In this document: positions 1 through 9,301 of the stretch, piece by piece | How the letters are laid out: each line of letters begins with the position of its first letter | Position numbering within the stretch: the stretch's first letter is position 1 | From: an uncultured Bacteroidota bacterium | Lineage (GTDB): Bacteria > Bacteroidota > Bacteroidia > Flavobacteriales > Flavobacteriaceae | DNA: 64,000 bases | Reading direction: 5' to 3' | Assembly (NCBI GenBank): GCA_902587325.1 | Contig: CACIKV010000004.1 | Location: 1-64,000, forward strand | Position numbers and translations under genes: made by a program | The notes under the pieces: model-generated | The model's input: the letters and a program-made list of their open reading frames with translations, nothing else | The model's database searches: none | What the model was told of the DNA's origin: nothing

Positions 1-1030
<1,030 letters not shown>

Positions 1031-1033
1031 TTA

Positions 1034-1312
1034 TTAAACTATTGCTAGAATGTCACTTTCTTTCATTATCAAATAGTCTTTGCCTTCGTACTTCAACTCA
1101 GTTCCAGAATATTTGCCATATAATACAGTCTCCCCAACTTTAACAGAGATGGGGTTTTCCTTTGTTCCAGCACCTACAGCAACTACATTACCTTTTTGAG
1201 GTTTTTCTTTTGCTGTATCAGGAATAATGATTCCGGAGGCTGTTTTTGTTTCAGCTTCAAGAGGTTCAACTAGAACTCTGTCTGCTAATGGTTTGATCTT
1301 CAATTTGCTCAT
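1034..1312 (-). CDS. groES: Co-chaperonin GroES
   Basis: This is the 10-kDa co-chaperonin that caps the GroEL ring. At 92 residues it has the normal family length and shows the typical N-terminus ([17 protein letters not shown]), the mobile loop region ([18 protein letters not shown]) and the C-terminal block [20 protein letters not shown]. It is the first gene of the groESL pair. The 111 bases between it and secG carry short inverted and direct repeats, described separately, which could be its control region. Confidence 0.97.
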   Translation of the reverse strand: MSKLKIKPLADRVLVEPLEAETKTASGIIIPDTAKEKPQKGNVVAVGAGTKENPISVKVGETVLYGKYSGTELKYEGKDYLIMKESDILAIV

Positions 1313-1345
1313 ATTTTTAATTTTTTACTTTTACTAAGATTCATC

Positions 1346-1413
1346 AATCATGCCAAAAGAAAATTTATGTCAAATTGTAATTATAATAGAAAATTTAAAT
1401 GACATCATGGCAT
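1346..1413. repeat. Inverted/direct repeat cluster upstream of groES
   Basis: Between secG and groES the sequence contains ATGCCA and ATGTCA followed by TGACAT and TGGCAT, that is, two nested short inverted repeats. The string AGAAAATTTA occurs twice as a direct repeat. This is the only non-coding DNA before groES, so it could hold the promoter and operator of groESL. It does not match CIRCE and has no perfect TAnnTTTG. A regulatory role is inference. Confidence 0.3.
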
Positions 1414-1423
1414 AAAATTAGTT

Positions 1424-1756
1424 TTACTCAGACTCATTTTGAGAATCATCATTTTCTAGAATTTCTTCAATTTCAAAATCACTATTATTGTTTATAAGTT
1501 CGGAATCAGAGTTTTGATCACCGGAATTTAATGTAATATTTGAAAACAAAATTAATAGAAGAAGAGCTCCAGCAAGAAACCAAGTACTGTTATCGAGAAA
1601 GTCAGTAGTTTTTTTAACCCCACCCATTTTCTGGGAATCACCCCCAAAACTTGAAGACAACCCTCCTCCTTTTGGATTTTGAACCATTATCACTAATATC
1701 AAAAGAAATGATAAAATAATTATAGAAAATAATATTATTGTAAAAATACTATTCAT
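1424..1756 (-). CDS. secG: Preprotein translocase subunit SecG
   Basis: This is the small non-essential subunit of the SecYEG translocon in the inner membrane. The 110-residue protein has an N-terminal hydrophobic segment (about residues 3-24), then the SecG signature VQNPKGGGLSSSFGG, a second membrane segment (about 57-75), and an acidic Asn/Ser/Glu-rich tail of about 30 residues. Its start overlaps the stop of the upstream TPR gene by 8 bases, so the two are translationally coupled. The position between an LptE/TPR pair and groES is standard in flavobacteria. Confidence 0.93.
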   Translation of the reverse strand: MNSIFTIILFSIIILSFLLILVIMVQNPKGGGLSSSFGGDSQKMGGVKKTTDFLDNSTWFLAGALLLLILFSNITLNSGDQNSDSELINNNSDFEIEEILENDDSQNESE

Positions 1757-2354
1757 TATTCAACCTATTTTTAATAAATTTTATTTGGTCTGCAAATAAA
1801 CTGATTTTTTCTGGATATTTCAAACTTAAAATTTTATATGCTTTCAATGCTTTTTTTAATTTATTTTGTTTCAAATATATTTTTGCCAAAGTTTCAGTCA
1901 TAAAATCTTCTTCATTTATAGAACTTTCAGCGTTTCTAGTCTTAATTTTTAAATCATTAATAAATTTTTTATCTAAGCCTAAAAAAGTAGAGTTTTTATT
2001 ATTTTCTGTTGATTTAGTTTTCAAAACCCATTCAACAAATGAGTGTTTAGTATTCGATTTTAATTTATCGATATCATTGACTATTTCTTTGATTTCTTGG
2101 GCATTAATTTTTTTTTGATTATTTAAAATATTGTAAATGTATTCTCTATCAATAAAGTTTAATGAAAATGCTTTCAAACTTCTGCCATAATTAACTGTAT
2201 TATTATTCTTTGAAATTAATATGTTGATGACATGTGGAGCAACAAAGTAAGGGTACTTTTTTGATAATTTTAAAAAATGTTTGTGACTATTTTTTTTTAT
2301 TTTGTATGGATTAATCAGTCCACTCAAAAGAATTCTTTTATCAATTTCTACCAT
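1749..2354 (-). CDS. TPR-like conserved protein between lptE and secG
   Basis: This 201-residue protein has no signal peptide and no obvious enzyme motif. Its last ~50 residues (ETLAKIYLKQNKLKKALKAY followed by ILSLKYPEK) look like a tetratricopeptide repeat pair, the Tol-Pal/BamD-like helical type. The N-terminal half is a conserved-looking region (KLSKKYPYFVAPHVINILI) that I do not recognise as a named domain. It overlaps lptE upstream by 7 bases and secG downstream by 8 bases, so it is part of one co-transcribed unit. A role as an envelope assembly factor is only suggested by the neighbours. Confidence 0.8.
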   Translation of the reverse strand: MVEIDKRILLSGLINPYKIKKNSHKHFLKLSKKYPYFVAPHVINILISKNNNTVNYGRSLKAFSLNFIDREYIYNILNNQKKINAQEIKEIVNDIDKLKSNTKHSFVEWVLKTKSTENNKNSTFLGLDKKFINDLKIKTRNAESSINEEDFMTETLAKIYLKQNKLKKALKAYKILSLKYPEKISLFADQIKFIKNRLNNE

Positions 2355-2869
2355 TTTGCTAAAGATGCATTAAAAATATCTTGTGTCAATCTTTCAAAAA
2401 TAATTTCGTGAGCTTCATTTTTAATTGATATCAATTGTTGTTCAGCTGGAAAATCAAAGAAAAAAGAAAATCTTCTTTCAAAATTATCTTCTTCTTTTTT
2501 AAAGTTTGTATAGTTAATATTGACAGAGATTGTTAATCTATTTTGAGCAGCATTTAAATCTGCAGTTGAAGTCATAGGACTTACTCTATATTCAATTATT
2601 TCTCCTTCATACAGTAAATCTCCATTACTTTGTACAAGTTGTAGATTTGTTTGATTTTCTAAAATATTTTGAAGAGCTAATGTTAGATCTCTGTCTAAGC
2701 CGGGTTCAAAAATAGAACCTACATTATTGCCTGAATTGTTTTCAAATAAATTCACTTGAAATGTTTCAGTCCCCTCAGGAATAGATGCACCAGTAAAAGA
2801 ATAGTTTCCACAAGAATGAAAACTAATTAAAAATAAAAAAAAAATAAGTCTTTTAAAGTTTAATATCAT
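2348..2869 (-). CDS. lptE: LptE-family outer-membrane lipoprotein
   Basis: LptE is the lipoprotein plug of the LptD/E complex that inserts lipopolysaccharide into the outer membrane. The 173-residue product has a lipoprotein signal ending SFHSCGNYSFTGASIPEG; the YSFTGASI(P) block just after the lipid-bearing Cys is characteristic of Bacteroidota LptE. The body is beta-rich (ISVNINYTNFKKEED). It overlaps the sigma54 activator upstream by 17 bases and the TPR gene downstream by 7, in the syntenic order seen across flavobacteria. Confidence 0.88.
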   Translation of the reverse strand: MILNFKRLIFFLFLISFHSCGNYSFTGASIPEGTETFQVNLFENNSGNNVGSIFEPGLDRDLTLALQNILENQTNLQLVQSNGDLLYEGEIIEYRVSPMTSTADLNAAQNRLTISVNINYTNFKKEEDNFERRFSFFFDFPAEQQLISIKNEAHEIIFERLTQDIFNASLAKW

Positions 2870-4097
2870 ATTGTTTAATCTTCCTATATAAAGTACGTTC
2901 AGAAATACCTAGTTCAATTGCAGCAGCTTTTCTCCTGCCATTATTTCTTTCTAGTGATTTAATTATTAATTCTAACTCTTTATCTTGGATAGATAGAGTT
3001 TCTTCTTCCTGAATTTCTTCGGCATAATCATATTTATCATTAATATTATCATTAATTTTATCTTCATTAACAGGAATTAAACTATTTTCAAGTTCAGCCT
3101 TTTCAATTATTTCATCACTGTAATTTTTATTTGAATTTTTAAAACTGGAAATATCAAAATCAGGATTATCACTTTTTATCTTGCCAATATCCTTTTTAAG
3201 TTCATTAAGGTCTTTTTTCATATCAAATAAAATTTTATATAAAATTTCTCTTTCACTAGAAAAATCATTTGAATGGGACTCATTGTCAATCAAAGCTGGT
3301 AAATTATAAATTGGATTTGGTAAATAGTTAGAAAGTATAGATTTTGTTATTGCTCTGCTTTGTTCAAGAACAGATAATTGTTCAGTAATATTTTTTAATT
3401 GTCTAATATTTCCATTCCATCTATAATTTTTTAATAATAATTGTGCCTCTTCATCTAATCTAACAGTAGGCATATTATATTTTTTTGCAAAATCAGATGC
3501 AAATTTTCTAAATAATAAAAAAATATCATTTTTCCTCTTTCTCAATGGTGGAATATTAATTTCAACAGTGCTTAATCTGTAATATAAATCTTCTCTAAAT
3601 TTATTTTTCTTAATTGCACTATCCATTTTTATGTTTGTTGCAGCTACAATTCTAATATCAGTTTTTTGAACTTTAGAGGATCCTACTTTCATAAATTCCC
3701 CATTTTCTAATATTCTCAATAATCTTACTTGAGTTGTTAGTGGTAATTCACCAACCTCATCTAAAAAAATTGTTCCACCATCCGTAACTTCAAAATATCC
3801 TGCTCGAGTTGATGTTGCACCTGTAAAAGCACCTTTTTCATGACCAAATAATTCAGAATCAATAGTTCCTTCAGGTATTGCACCACAATTTACAGCAATA
3901 AATTTATTATGTTTTCTGTGTGACAGTTGATGAATAATTTTAGGAAATATTTCTTTTCCTACTCCACTTTCACCAGTTATTAGTACTGAGATATCAGTAG
4001 GGGAGACTCTTATTGATTTTTCAATCGCTCTATCTAAAAAAATATCATTACCAATTATCTCAAACCTTTGCTTTATGTTTTGAATATTTAAGTTCAT
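2853..4097 (-). CDS. Sigma-54 dependent transcriptional activator without a sensory domain
   Basis: This is a bacterial enhancer-binding protein that remodels sigma54-RNA polymerase. The AAA+ domain starts almost at the N-terminus: Walker A GESGVGKE at residues 42-49, the sigma54-contacting loop GAFTGA at 89-94 and Walker B FLDE at 111-114. A Fis-type helix-turn-helix ends the protein (KAAAIELGISERTLYRKIKQ). There is no receiver, GAF or PAS domain. Between the AAA+ domain and the HTH lies a long acidic linker (about 260-365). It overlaps miaB by 4 bases and lptE by 17. Without an input domain it is probably controlled by its level or by a partner protein. Confidence 0.9.
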   Translation of the reverse strand: MNLNIQNIKQRFEIIGNDIFLDRAIEKSIRVSPTDISVLITGESGVGKEIFPKIIHQLSHRKHNKFIAVNCGAIPEGTIDSELFGHEKGAFTGATSTRAGYFEVTDGGTIFLDEVGELPLTTQVRLLRILENGEFMKVGSSKVQKTDIRIVAATNIKMDSAIKKNKFREDLYYRLSTVEINIPPLRKRKNDIFLLFRKFASDFAKKYNMPTVRLDEEAQLLLKNYRWNGNIRQLKNITEQLSVLEQSRAITKSILSNYLPNPIYNLPALIDNESHSNDFSSEREILYKILFDMKKDLNELKKDIGKIKSDNPDFDISSFKNSNKNYSDEIIEKAELENSLIPVNEDKINDNINDKYDYAEEIQEEETLSIQDKELELIIKSLERNNGRRKAAAIELGISERTLYRKIKQYDIKL

Positions 4098-5515
4098 TTA
4101 ATCTTTTTTTTCGCAAACCCTATTAAGGTTGTGGATGTGTTATTTTCAACTAAAACCTCGACAAAATCTCCAGGTAAATAATTTTCTTTTGGTATAACAA
4201 CCATTATGTTTTGTTCATTTCTTCCACACCAAAATTTAGTAGATTTTTTTGATTCTTTTTCTATTAAAATTTCAGTTAATTTATTTTTATAATTTGATAA
4301 ATTTTTATAACTGTGTTGGAATTGTAAATCAATTATTTCAGATAACCTTCTTTGCTTTACTTTTTCTGTGATGTTATCTTTCATTTTTCTTGCTGCTAAT
4401 GTGCCTGGTCTTTCAGAATATTTAAACATAAAACCAAAGTCATATCTAACTAATTCCATTAAACTCAAAGTATCTATGTGATCCTTTTCTGTCTCATTTG
4501 GAAATCCAGTAATAATATCATGAGAAATACCACAATTTGGAAGAATTTTTTTAATGTTAGAAATTAAATTTAAATATTCTTCTCTTGTATGTTGTCTATT
4601 CATAGCTTTTAATATTTTATTACTTCCAGATTGAACAGGAAGATGAATATGATTACATATATTACTATGAGTTTGCATTGTAGTTAATACTTCAATATCC
4701 ATATCCTGAGGATTAGAAGTTGTAAACCTTATTCTAAAATCAGGATAGCATTTTGCAACTAAATCAAGAAGTTTAGCAAAATTAATAGCAGTCCGTTTTT
4801 GAATATTATTAGCTTTTTTAAAATCTTTTTTTAATCCACCTCCGTACCATAAATAACTATCAACATTTTGACCAAGTAGAGTTATTTCTTTGTAACCATT
4901 TTCTTTTAATTTATTTATTTCATTTAAAATACTTTTTGGATCTCTGCTTCTTTCTCTTCCTCTAGTAAAAGGAACTACACAAAATGTACACATATTGTCA
5001 CAACCACGAGTTATTGAAACAAAAGCCGAAATACCATTTGAGTTAAATCTCTGTGGATTAATATCAGCGTAAGTTTCATCTTTTGAAAGAAGAACATTTA
5101 CAGCATCATTTCCAAACTCAATCTCTTTTAATAAATTTGGTAAATCACGATATGCATCAGGCCCTACAACAAGATCTACTATTTTTTCTTCATGTAAAAA
5201 TTTTTCCTTCAGTCTTTCAGCCATACATCCAAGCACGCCTATTTTTAAACTAGAATTTTTCTTCTTTAAAAAATTAATACTTGATAGTTTTTTTCTAATT
5301 GTTTGTTCCGCTTTTTCTCTTATAGAACATGTATTAAGTAAAATTAGACTAGATTTTTCTATATCATCAGTATAATCGTAACCAATATTTTCAAGAATAG
5401 ATGCTACAATTTCAGAATCAGCAAAATTCATTTGACATCCATAGGAAATTATGTGATATTTCTTTAAGGACTTAATTTTAGTTTCATTAGACAATTTCGC
5501 GTCAACTAGTATCAT
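4094..5515 (-). CDS. miaB: tRNA-2-methylthio-N6-isopentenyladenosine synthase MiaB
   Basis: MiaB is a radical-SAM methylthiotransferase that adds the ms2 group to i6A37 of tRNAs reading UNN codons. The 473-residue protein has the N-terminal auxiliary-cluster cysteines C27 (YGCQMNFADSE), C63 (LNTCSIREKAEQ) and C97 (VLGCMAERLKE). The radical-SAM triad C172/C176/C179 is in GCDNMCTFCVVPFTRGRE, and a C-terminal TRAM-like domain follows. The LNTCSIREKAEQ block points to MiaB rather than MtaB or RimO. It leads the minus-strand unit miaB-activator-lptE-TPR-secG and is divergent from topA. Confidence 0.95.
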   Translation of the reverse strand: MILVDAKLSNETKIKSLKKYHIISYGCQMNFADSEIVASILENIGYDYTDDIEKSSLILLNTCSIREKAEQTIRKKLSSINFLKKKNSSLKIGVLGCMAERLKEKFLHEEKIVDLVVGPDAYRDLPNLLKEIEFGNDAVNVLLSKDETYADINPQRFNSNGISAFVSITRGCDNMCTFCVVPFTRGRERSRDPKSILNEINKLKENGYKEITLLGQNVDSYLWYGGGLKKDFKKANNIQKRTAINFAKLLDLVAKCYPDFRIRFTTSNPQDMDIEVLTTMQTHSNICNHIHLPVQSGSNKILKAMNRQHTREEYLNLISNIKKILPNCGISHDIITGFPNETEKDHIDTLSLMELVRYDFGFMFKYSERPGTLAARKMKDNITEKVKQRRLSEIIDLQFQHSYKNLSNYKNKLTEILIEKESKKSTKFWCGRNEQNIMVVIPKENYLPGDFVEVLVENNTSTTLIGFAKKKIK

Positions 5516-5640
5516 TTAAAATTAATTTTCAGTCACAAATATAGAAAAACTGTCAAATTGTCGTGTTTTTAAATCTTCTTATTTTTTATTAATGGAATAA
5601 AAATTGATGTTAACATTTTGTTTAAATTCAAAAAAATAAA

Positions 5641-5668
5641 TTGAGTTTTAAAAAAACATATACTTTTG
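5641..5668 (+). promoter_or_regulatory. topA promoter (Bacteroidota -33/-7 type)
   Basis: TACTTTTG at 5661-5668 is a perfect match to the Bacteroidota -7 element TAnnTTTG. A TTG lies 17 bases upstream (5641-5643) as the -33 element. The topA ATG follows 19 bases after the -7 element, leaving a short leader. Confidence 0.7.
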
Positions 5669-5687
5669 TGAACCTAAAACCATATAC

Positions 5688-8126
5688 ATGTCAAAAAATC
5701 TTGTTATAGTTGAATCACCTGCAAAAGCTAAGACAATTGAAAAATTTTTGGGTAAAGATTTCAAGGTGGTTTCAAGTAACGGACATATTTCTGACCTGCC
5801 ATCAAGTGAGTTAGGTATAAATGTAGATGAAAATTATAAACCAAAATACATCATTTCAAAAGAGAAAAAAGATATTGTAAAAAGATTAAAGAGTGAGGTT
5901 AAAAATGTTGAAACTGTATGGTTAGCCAGTGATGAGGACAGAGAAGGTGAGGCAATAGCTTGGCACTTGCAAGAATCTTTAAATTTAAATGAAGAAAAAA
6001 CAAAAAGAATAGTTTTTAGAGAAATAACTGAAGATGCAATAAAAAAAGCTATTACAAATCCTAGAAAAATCGATAAATCCTTAGTAGATGCTCAACAAGC
6101 AAGAAGAGTTTTAGATAGACTTGTTGGATATAAAATATCCCCAATTCTTTGGAGAAAGGTGAAGGGCGGACTTTCTGCTGGACGTGTTCAATCGGTAGCT
6201 TTGAGGTTAATTGCTGAGAGGGAGAAGGAAATAAGTGAACACGTACCTAATGAATCATTTAAAATATCCGCTTTTTTTAACACAGTTAATGGTAAAATTT
6301 TTAGGGCAAAATACTCAAAGAATATTTTCAAAGATGAAAATTTTGAATCTTTTATAAATGAATTTTTAAGTTCAAAATATAAAGTAATTTCTGTAACAGA
6401 AAATCCCACTGAAAAGAAACCAACACCGCCCTTTACAACATCTACTTTACAACAAGAAGCGTCCAGGAAGTTAGGTTTTTCAGTTTCAAGAACCATGTCT
6501 GCAGCTCAGAAATTGTACGAGGAAGGCCACATCACATATATGAGAACTGACAGTGTAAATTTATCAAACCAAGCTGTTAAATCAATTAAGAAAACTATAA
6601 TTGATAGATTTGGTGTAAATTATTTTTTCGAAAGGTCATTTAAAAATAAGAGCAAAAGTGCTCAACAAGCACATGAAGCAGTTAGGCCAACCAATTTTTC
6701 AAAGGATAATTTAATACTTGATTCAGATCAATCTAATTTATATAAACTAATTTGGAAAAGAGCTGTATCGTCTCAAATGGCAAATGCCAAATTAAATAAG
6801 ACTATCATAAAAGTAAAGGCCTCTAATCATAATGATTTTTTCCAATCTGAGGGTGAAGTTGTAGTTTTTGATGGTTTTTTAAAATTATATATTGAGTCTA
6901 AAGATAATATTGATGAAAATGACAATAATGATTTACTTCCAAAATTAAATGTTGGTGATACTATTGAAAAAAGTAAGATTTTAATAACTCAGGTTTTCTC
7001 AAAACCACCTTTTAGATTTTCTGAAGCCACTCTTGTCAAAAAATTAGAGGAACTTGGTATTGGTAGACCCTCAACATATGCTCCAACAATTTCAACTATT
7101 ATAAATAGAAAATATGTTTTTAAAGGTGATAATGTTGGACAAAAGAGAGATTTATTACAATATGTTGTTACGGACAAAATAAGTAAGTTAATAGTTTCTG
7201 AAAATTTTGGATCAAATAAAGGAAAACTAATTCCCAGTGAAGTAGGTGTTTTAGTAAATGAATTTTTAACCAATAACTTTAGTAATATAATTGATTATAA
7301 TTTTACTGCTTCTGTTGAGGATGATTTTGATTCTATTGCAAGTGGGAAAAAAGAATGGCAATCCATTATTGATAATTTTTATAATCCTTTTAACCTTAAA
7401 GTTGATGATGTTAGTAAAAATGCAAAAAGAGAAACTGGAGAAAGAGTTTTAGGCGATGATCCAAAAACCGGAAGACAATTAAGTGTTAAATTGGGTAAAT
7501 TTGGTCCAATAGCTCAAATAGGAAAAAATGAGGATGAAGAAAAACCTATTTTTGCAAATCTTCTTCCAGAACAACAAATCAGTAAAATCACTTTTAATGA
7601 AGCAATAAAACTATTCGATTTGCCAATATATTTAGGAGATTTTCAGGATGAAAGAGTTGAAGCTAACATAGGTCGGTATGGGCCGTATGTTAAACATGGA
7701 AAAAAATTTATTTCAATTCCTGACGGTTCATCTCCTTTTGATATAAGTTATGAAATTGCATTAGAATTAATAAAAAAGAAAATTGAAAGTGAGAAACCAA
7801 TTATTACTTATAAAGGACATGGTGTAACCAAGGGTAAAGGACGATTTGGTCCCTTTATTAAATGGAATGGGATGTTTATAAACGTCAATAAAACATATGA
7901 TTTTGATAACCTTTCAGATTCAGACTTTACTGATTTAATTGAGGAAAAATTAAAAAAGGAGAAAGAAAAAATTATTAAAAACTGGTCTGATGATAAAATT
8001 ACTCTTGAAAAAGGAAGATGGGGAAAAATTTTTGTTATTAAGGGTAAGAAAAAAATTCAAATTCCTAAGACAGTTGATCCTCAAAGTATTGACTTAGAGC
8101 AAGCAAAAAAGCTTCTAAAAAAATAA
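5688..8126 (+). CDS. topA: DNA topoisomerase I (type IA)
   Basis: This enzyme relaxes negatively supercoiled DNA through a transient 5'-phosphotyrosine link. The 812-residue protein has the Toprim start VIVESPAKAKTIEKFLG, the metal-binding DEDREGEAIAWH (about 83-94) and the active-site tyrosine at about residue 284 in YMRTDSVNLS. The C-terminal quarter carries degenerate TopoI repeats (GRFGPFIKWN, GRYGPYVKHG) rather than Cys4 zinc fingers, as is usual in Bacteroidota. The arginase-like gene and gldKLMN follow on the same strand. Confidence 0.97.
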   Translation: MSKNLVIVESPAKAKTIEKFLGKDFKVVSSNGHISDLPSSELGINVDENYKPKYIISKEKKDIVKRLKSEVKNVETVWLASDEDREGEAIAWHLQESLNLNEEKTKRIVFREITEDAIKKAITNPRKIDKSLVDAQQARRVLDRLVGYKISPILWRKVKGGLSAGRVQSVALRLIAEREKEISEHVPNESFKISAFFNTVNGKIFRAKYSKNIFKDENFESFINEFLSSKYKVISVTENPTEKKPTPPFTTSTLQQEASRKLGFSVSRTMSAAQKLYEEGHITYMRTDSVNLSNQAVKSIKKTIIDRFGVNYFFERSFKNKSKSAQQAHEAVRPTNFSKDNLILDSDQSNLYKLIWKRAVSSQMANAKLNKTIIKVKASNHNDFFQSEGEVVVFDGFLKLYIESKDNIDENDNNDLLPKLNVGDTIEKSKILITQVFSKPPFRFSEATLVKKLEELGIGRPSTYAPTISTIINRKYVFKGDNVGQKRDLLQYVVTDKISKLIVSENFGSNKGKLIPSEVGVLVNEFLTNNFSNIIDYNFTASVEDDFDSIASGKKEWQSIIDNFYNPFNLKVDDVSKNAKRETGERVLGDDPKTGRQLSVKLGKFGPIAQIGKNEDEEKPIFANLLPEQQISKITFNEAIKLFDLPIYLGDFQDERVEANIGRYGPYVKHGKKFISIPDGSSPFDISYEIALELIKKKIESEKPIITYKGHGVTKGKGRFGPFIKWNGMFINVNKTYDFDNLSDSDFTDLIEEKLKKEKEKIIKNWSDDKITLEKGRWGKIFVIKGKKKIQIPKTVDPQSIDLEQAKKLLKK

Positions 8127-8132
8127 CGTAAA

Positions 8133-9242
8133 TTGTTTGTTGAATATTTTACAATACCAAATAAAAAAAATTTAGATCTTAGAAAAAAGCTAGATCCTAG
8201 TTGTATTTGTAACAATATAAAAATTTTTGGTGTTGATGAATTTGACATAACCTCATCATATGATATCGCTTTTTTTACAATTAATGATGATTTAGAATCC
8301 GAAAAATTTAGAAGTAGATTTTACTCATTGCATTATGGTGATTGGAAAAAAAAAATTGTCGATTTAGGAAAATTTAACCATGGTCATAGTGTTGCAGATA
8401 GCAATTTTGCATTAAAAGAAATTACTAAAAATCTTTCAGGATTAGGTATATTAATGATTTGCATTGGAGGCAATTCTAGTTTACTAAATGTTGTGTCAGA
8501 GTCTTTAAGCAAAGATAATATCTATCTGAATATTGTTTCAGTTGATAAAATTTTAGGAATTGATGCTGAAACAAATCAAATTAACAATTCTAATTATATT
8601 TCTCATTTAATACAAAGTGATAGTTTAAAACTTAATTTTTTTTGTAATCTAGGTTATTTAAGACACTTAAATTCATTTTCTAAAATTGAATTGCTAAGAA
8701 AAATAAAATTTGACATGCTTAGTCTTGGAGATTTAAGGTTTGATTTTTCTGAAGCTGAACCAGTAATGAGAGATTCTCATATTGTAAATTTTAATTTAGA
8801 ATCATTAAAATCTAATACAATAAACTTTAAATTAACATCTCCTAATGGTTTGACTGCATTTGAGGCTTGCAACTTATCTAGGTATGCTGGAATAAGTTCT
8901 AGCATGAAAATTGTTTGCTATAATAATGTGAAAAGTACAATTGAGTGTAATTCTGTTCTATCTGAAATGGTCTGGTATTATATCGAAGGCTGTAATAATA
9001 GATATATTGAAGATTTTTTAAAAGAGTCGGATTTCAACTATTATTATGTTGAAGTTGATGGTCATAATTTTAAATTTTATAAAAATAAAATTAGTAAGAG
9101 ATGGTGGGTTGAATATATTGATCAAGGTATCATATCCATTGATAAAGATATAATCCCCTGCTCTGAAAATGATTATAAATTATCTCAAAATTCAATTATT
9201 TCAGAAAGAATTATTAAAAGATTAAAGAGCAAGATTATATGA
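8133..9242 (+). CDS. Arginase/formimidoylglutamase-fold protein, metal site lost
   Basis: The protein aligns by eye to the formimidoylglutamase-like proteins that sit upstream of gldK in flavobacteria: LGDLRFDFSEAEPVMRDSHI and GLTAFEACNLSRYAGISS. The residues that bind the two manganese ions in true arginases are missing: the GGDHS motif reads GGNSS, the DAHxD motif reads SVDKILGID, and the SxDxD motif reads NFNLES. It is therefore probably a non-catalytic paralogue, with a function that may relate to its conserved place next to gldK. The start is a TTG at 8133, six bases after the topA stop; no ATG is available near it. 369 residues, no signal peptide. Confidence 0.8.
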   Translation: MFVEYFTIPNKKNLDLRKKLDPSCICNNIKIFGVDEFDITSSYDIAFFTINDDLESEKFRSRFYSLHYGDWKKKIVDLGKFNHGHSVADSNFALKEITKNLSGLGILMICIGGNSSLLNVVSESLSKDNIYLNIVSVDKILGIDAETNQINNSNYISHLIQSDSLKLNFFCNLGYLRHLNSFSKIELLRKIKFDMLSLGDLRFDFSEAEPVMRDSHIVNFNLESLKSNTINFKLTSPNGLTAFEACNLSRYAGISSSMKIVCYNNVKSTIECNSVLSEMVWYYIEGCNNRYIEDFLKESDFNYYYVEVDGHNFKFYKNKISKRWWVEYIDQGIISIDKDIIPCSENDYKLSQNSIISERIIKRLKSKII

Positions 9243-9301
9243 AATTAAACCAAAAGTGTTATTTTAGGGTCCAACTTTTTGATTTGAGAAAAGATATTTG
9301 T

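Noticed and set aside
1340-1362. Sigma54 promoter upstream of groES (TTGGCAT...TTGATGA on the minus strand)
   Set aside because: The -24 GG is followed after ten bases by GA rather than GC, so the invariant -12 element is missing.
9239-9301. ORF-track start of gldK at 9239, giving a 21-residue N-terminal extension
   Set aside because: The extension is hydrophilic and would block the lipoprotein signal; the ATG at 9302 gives a standard GldK lipobox.
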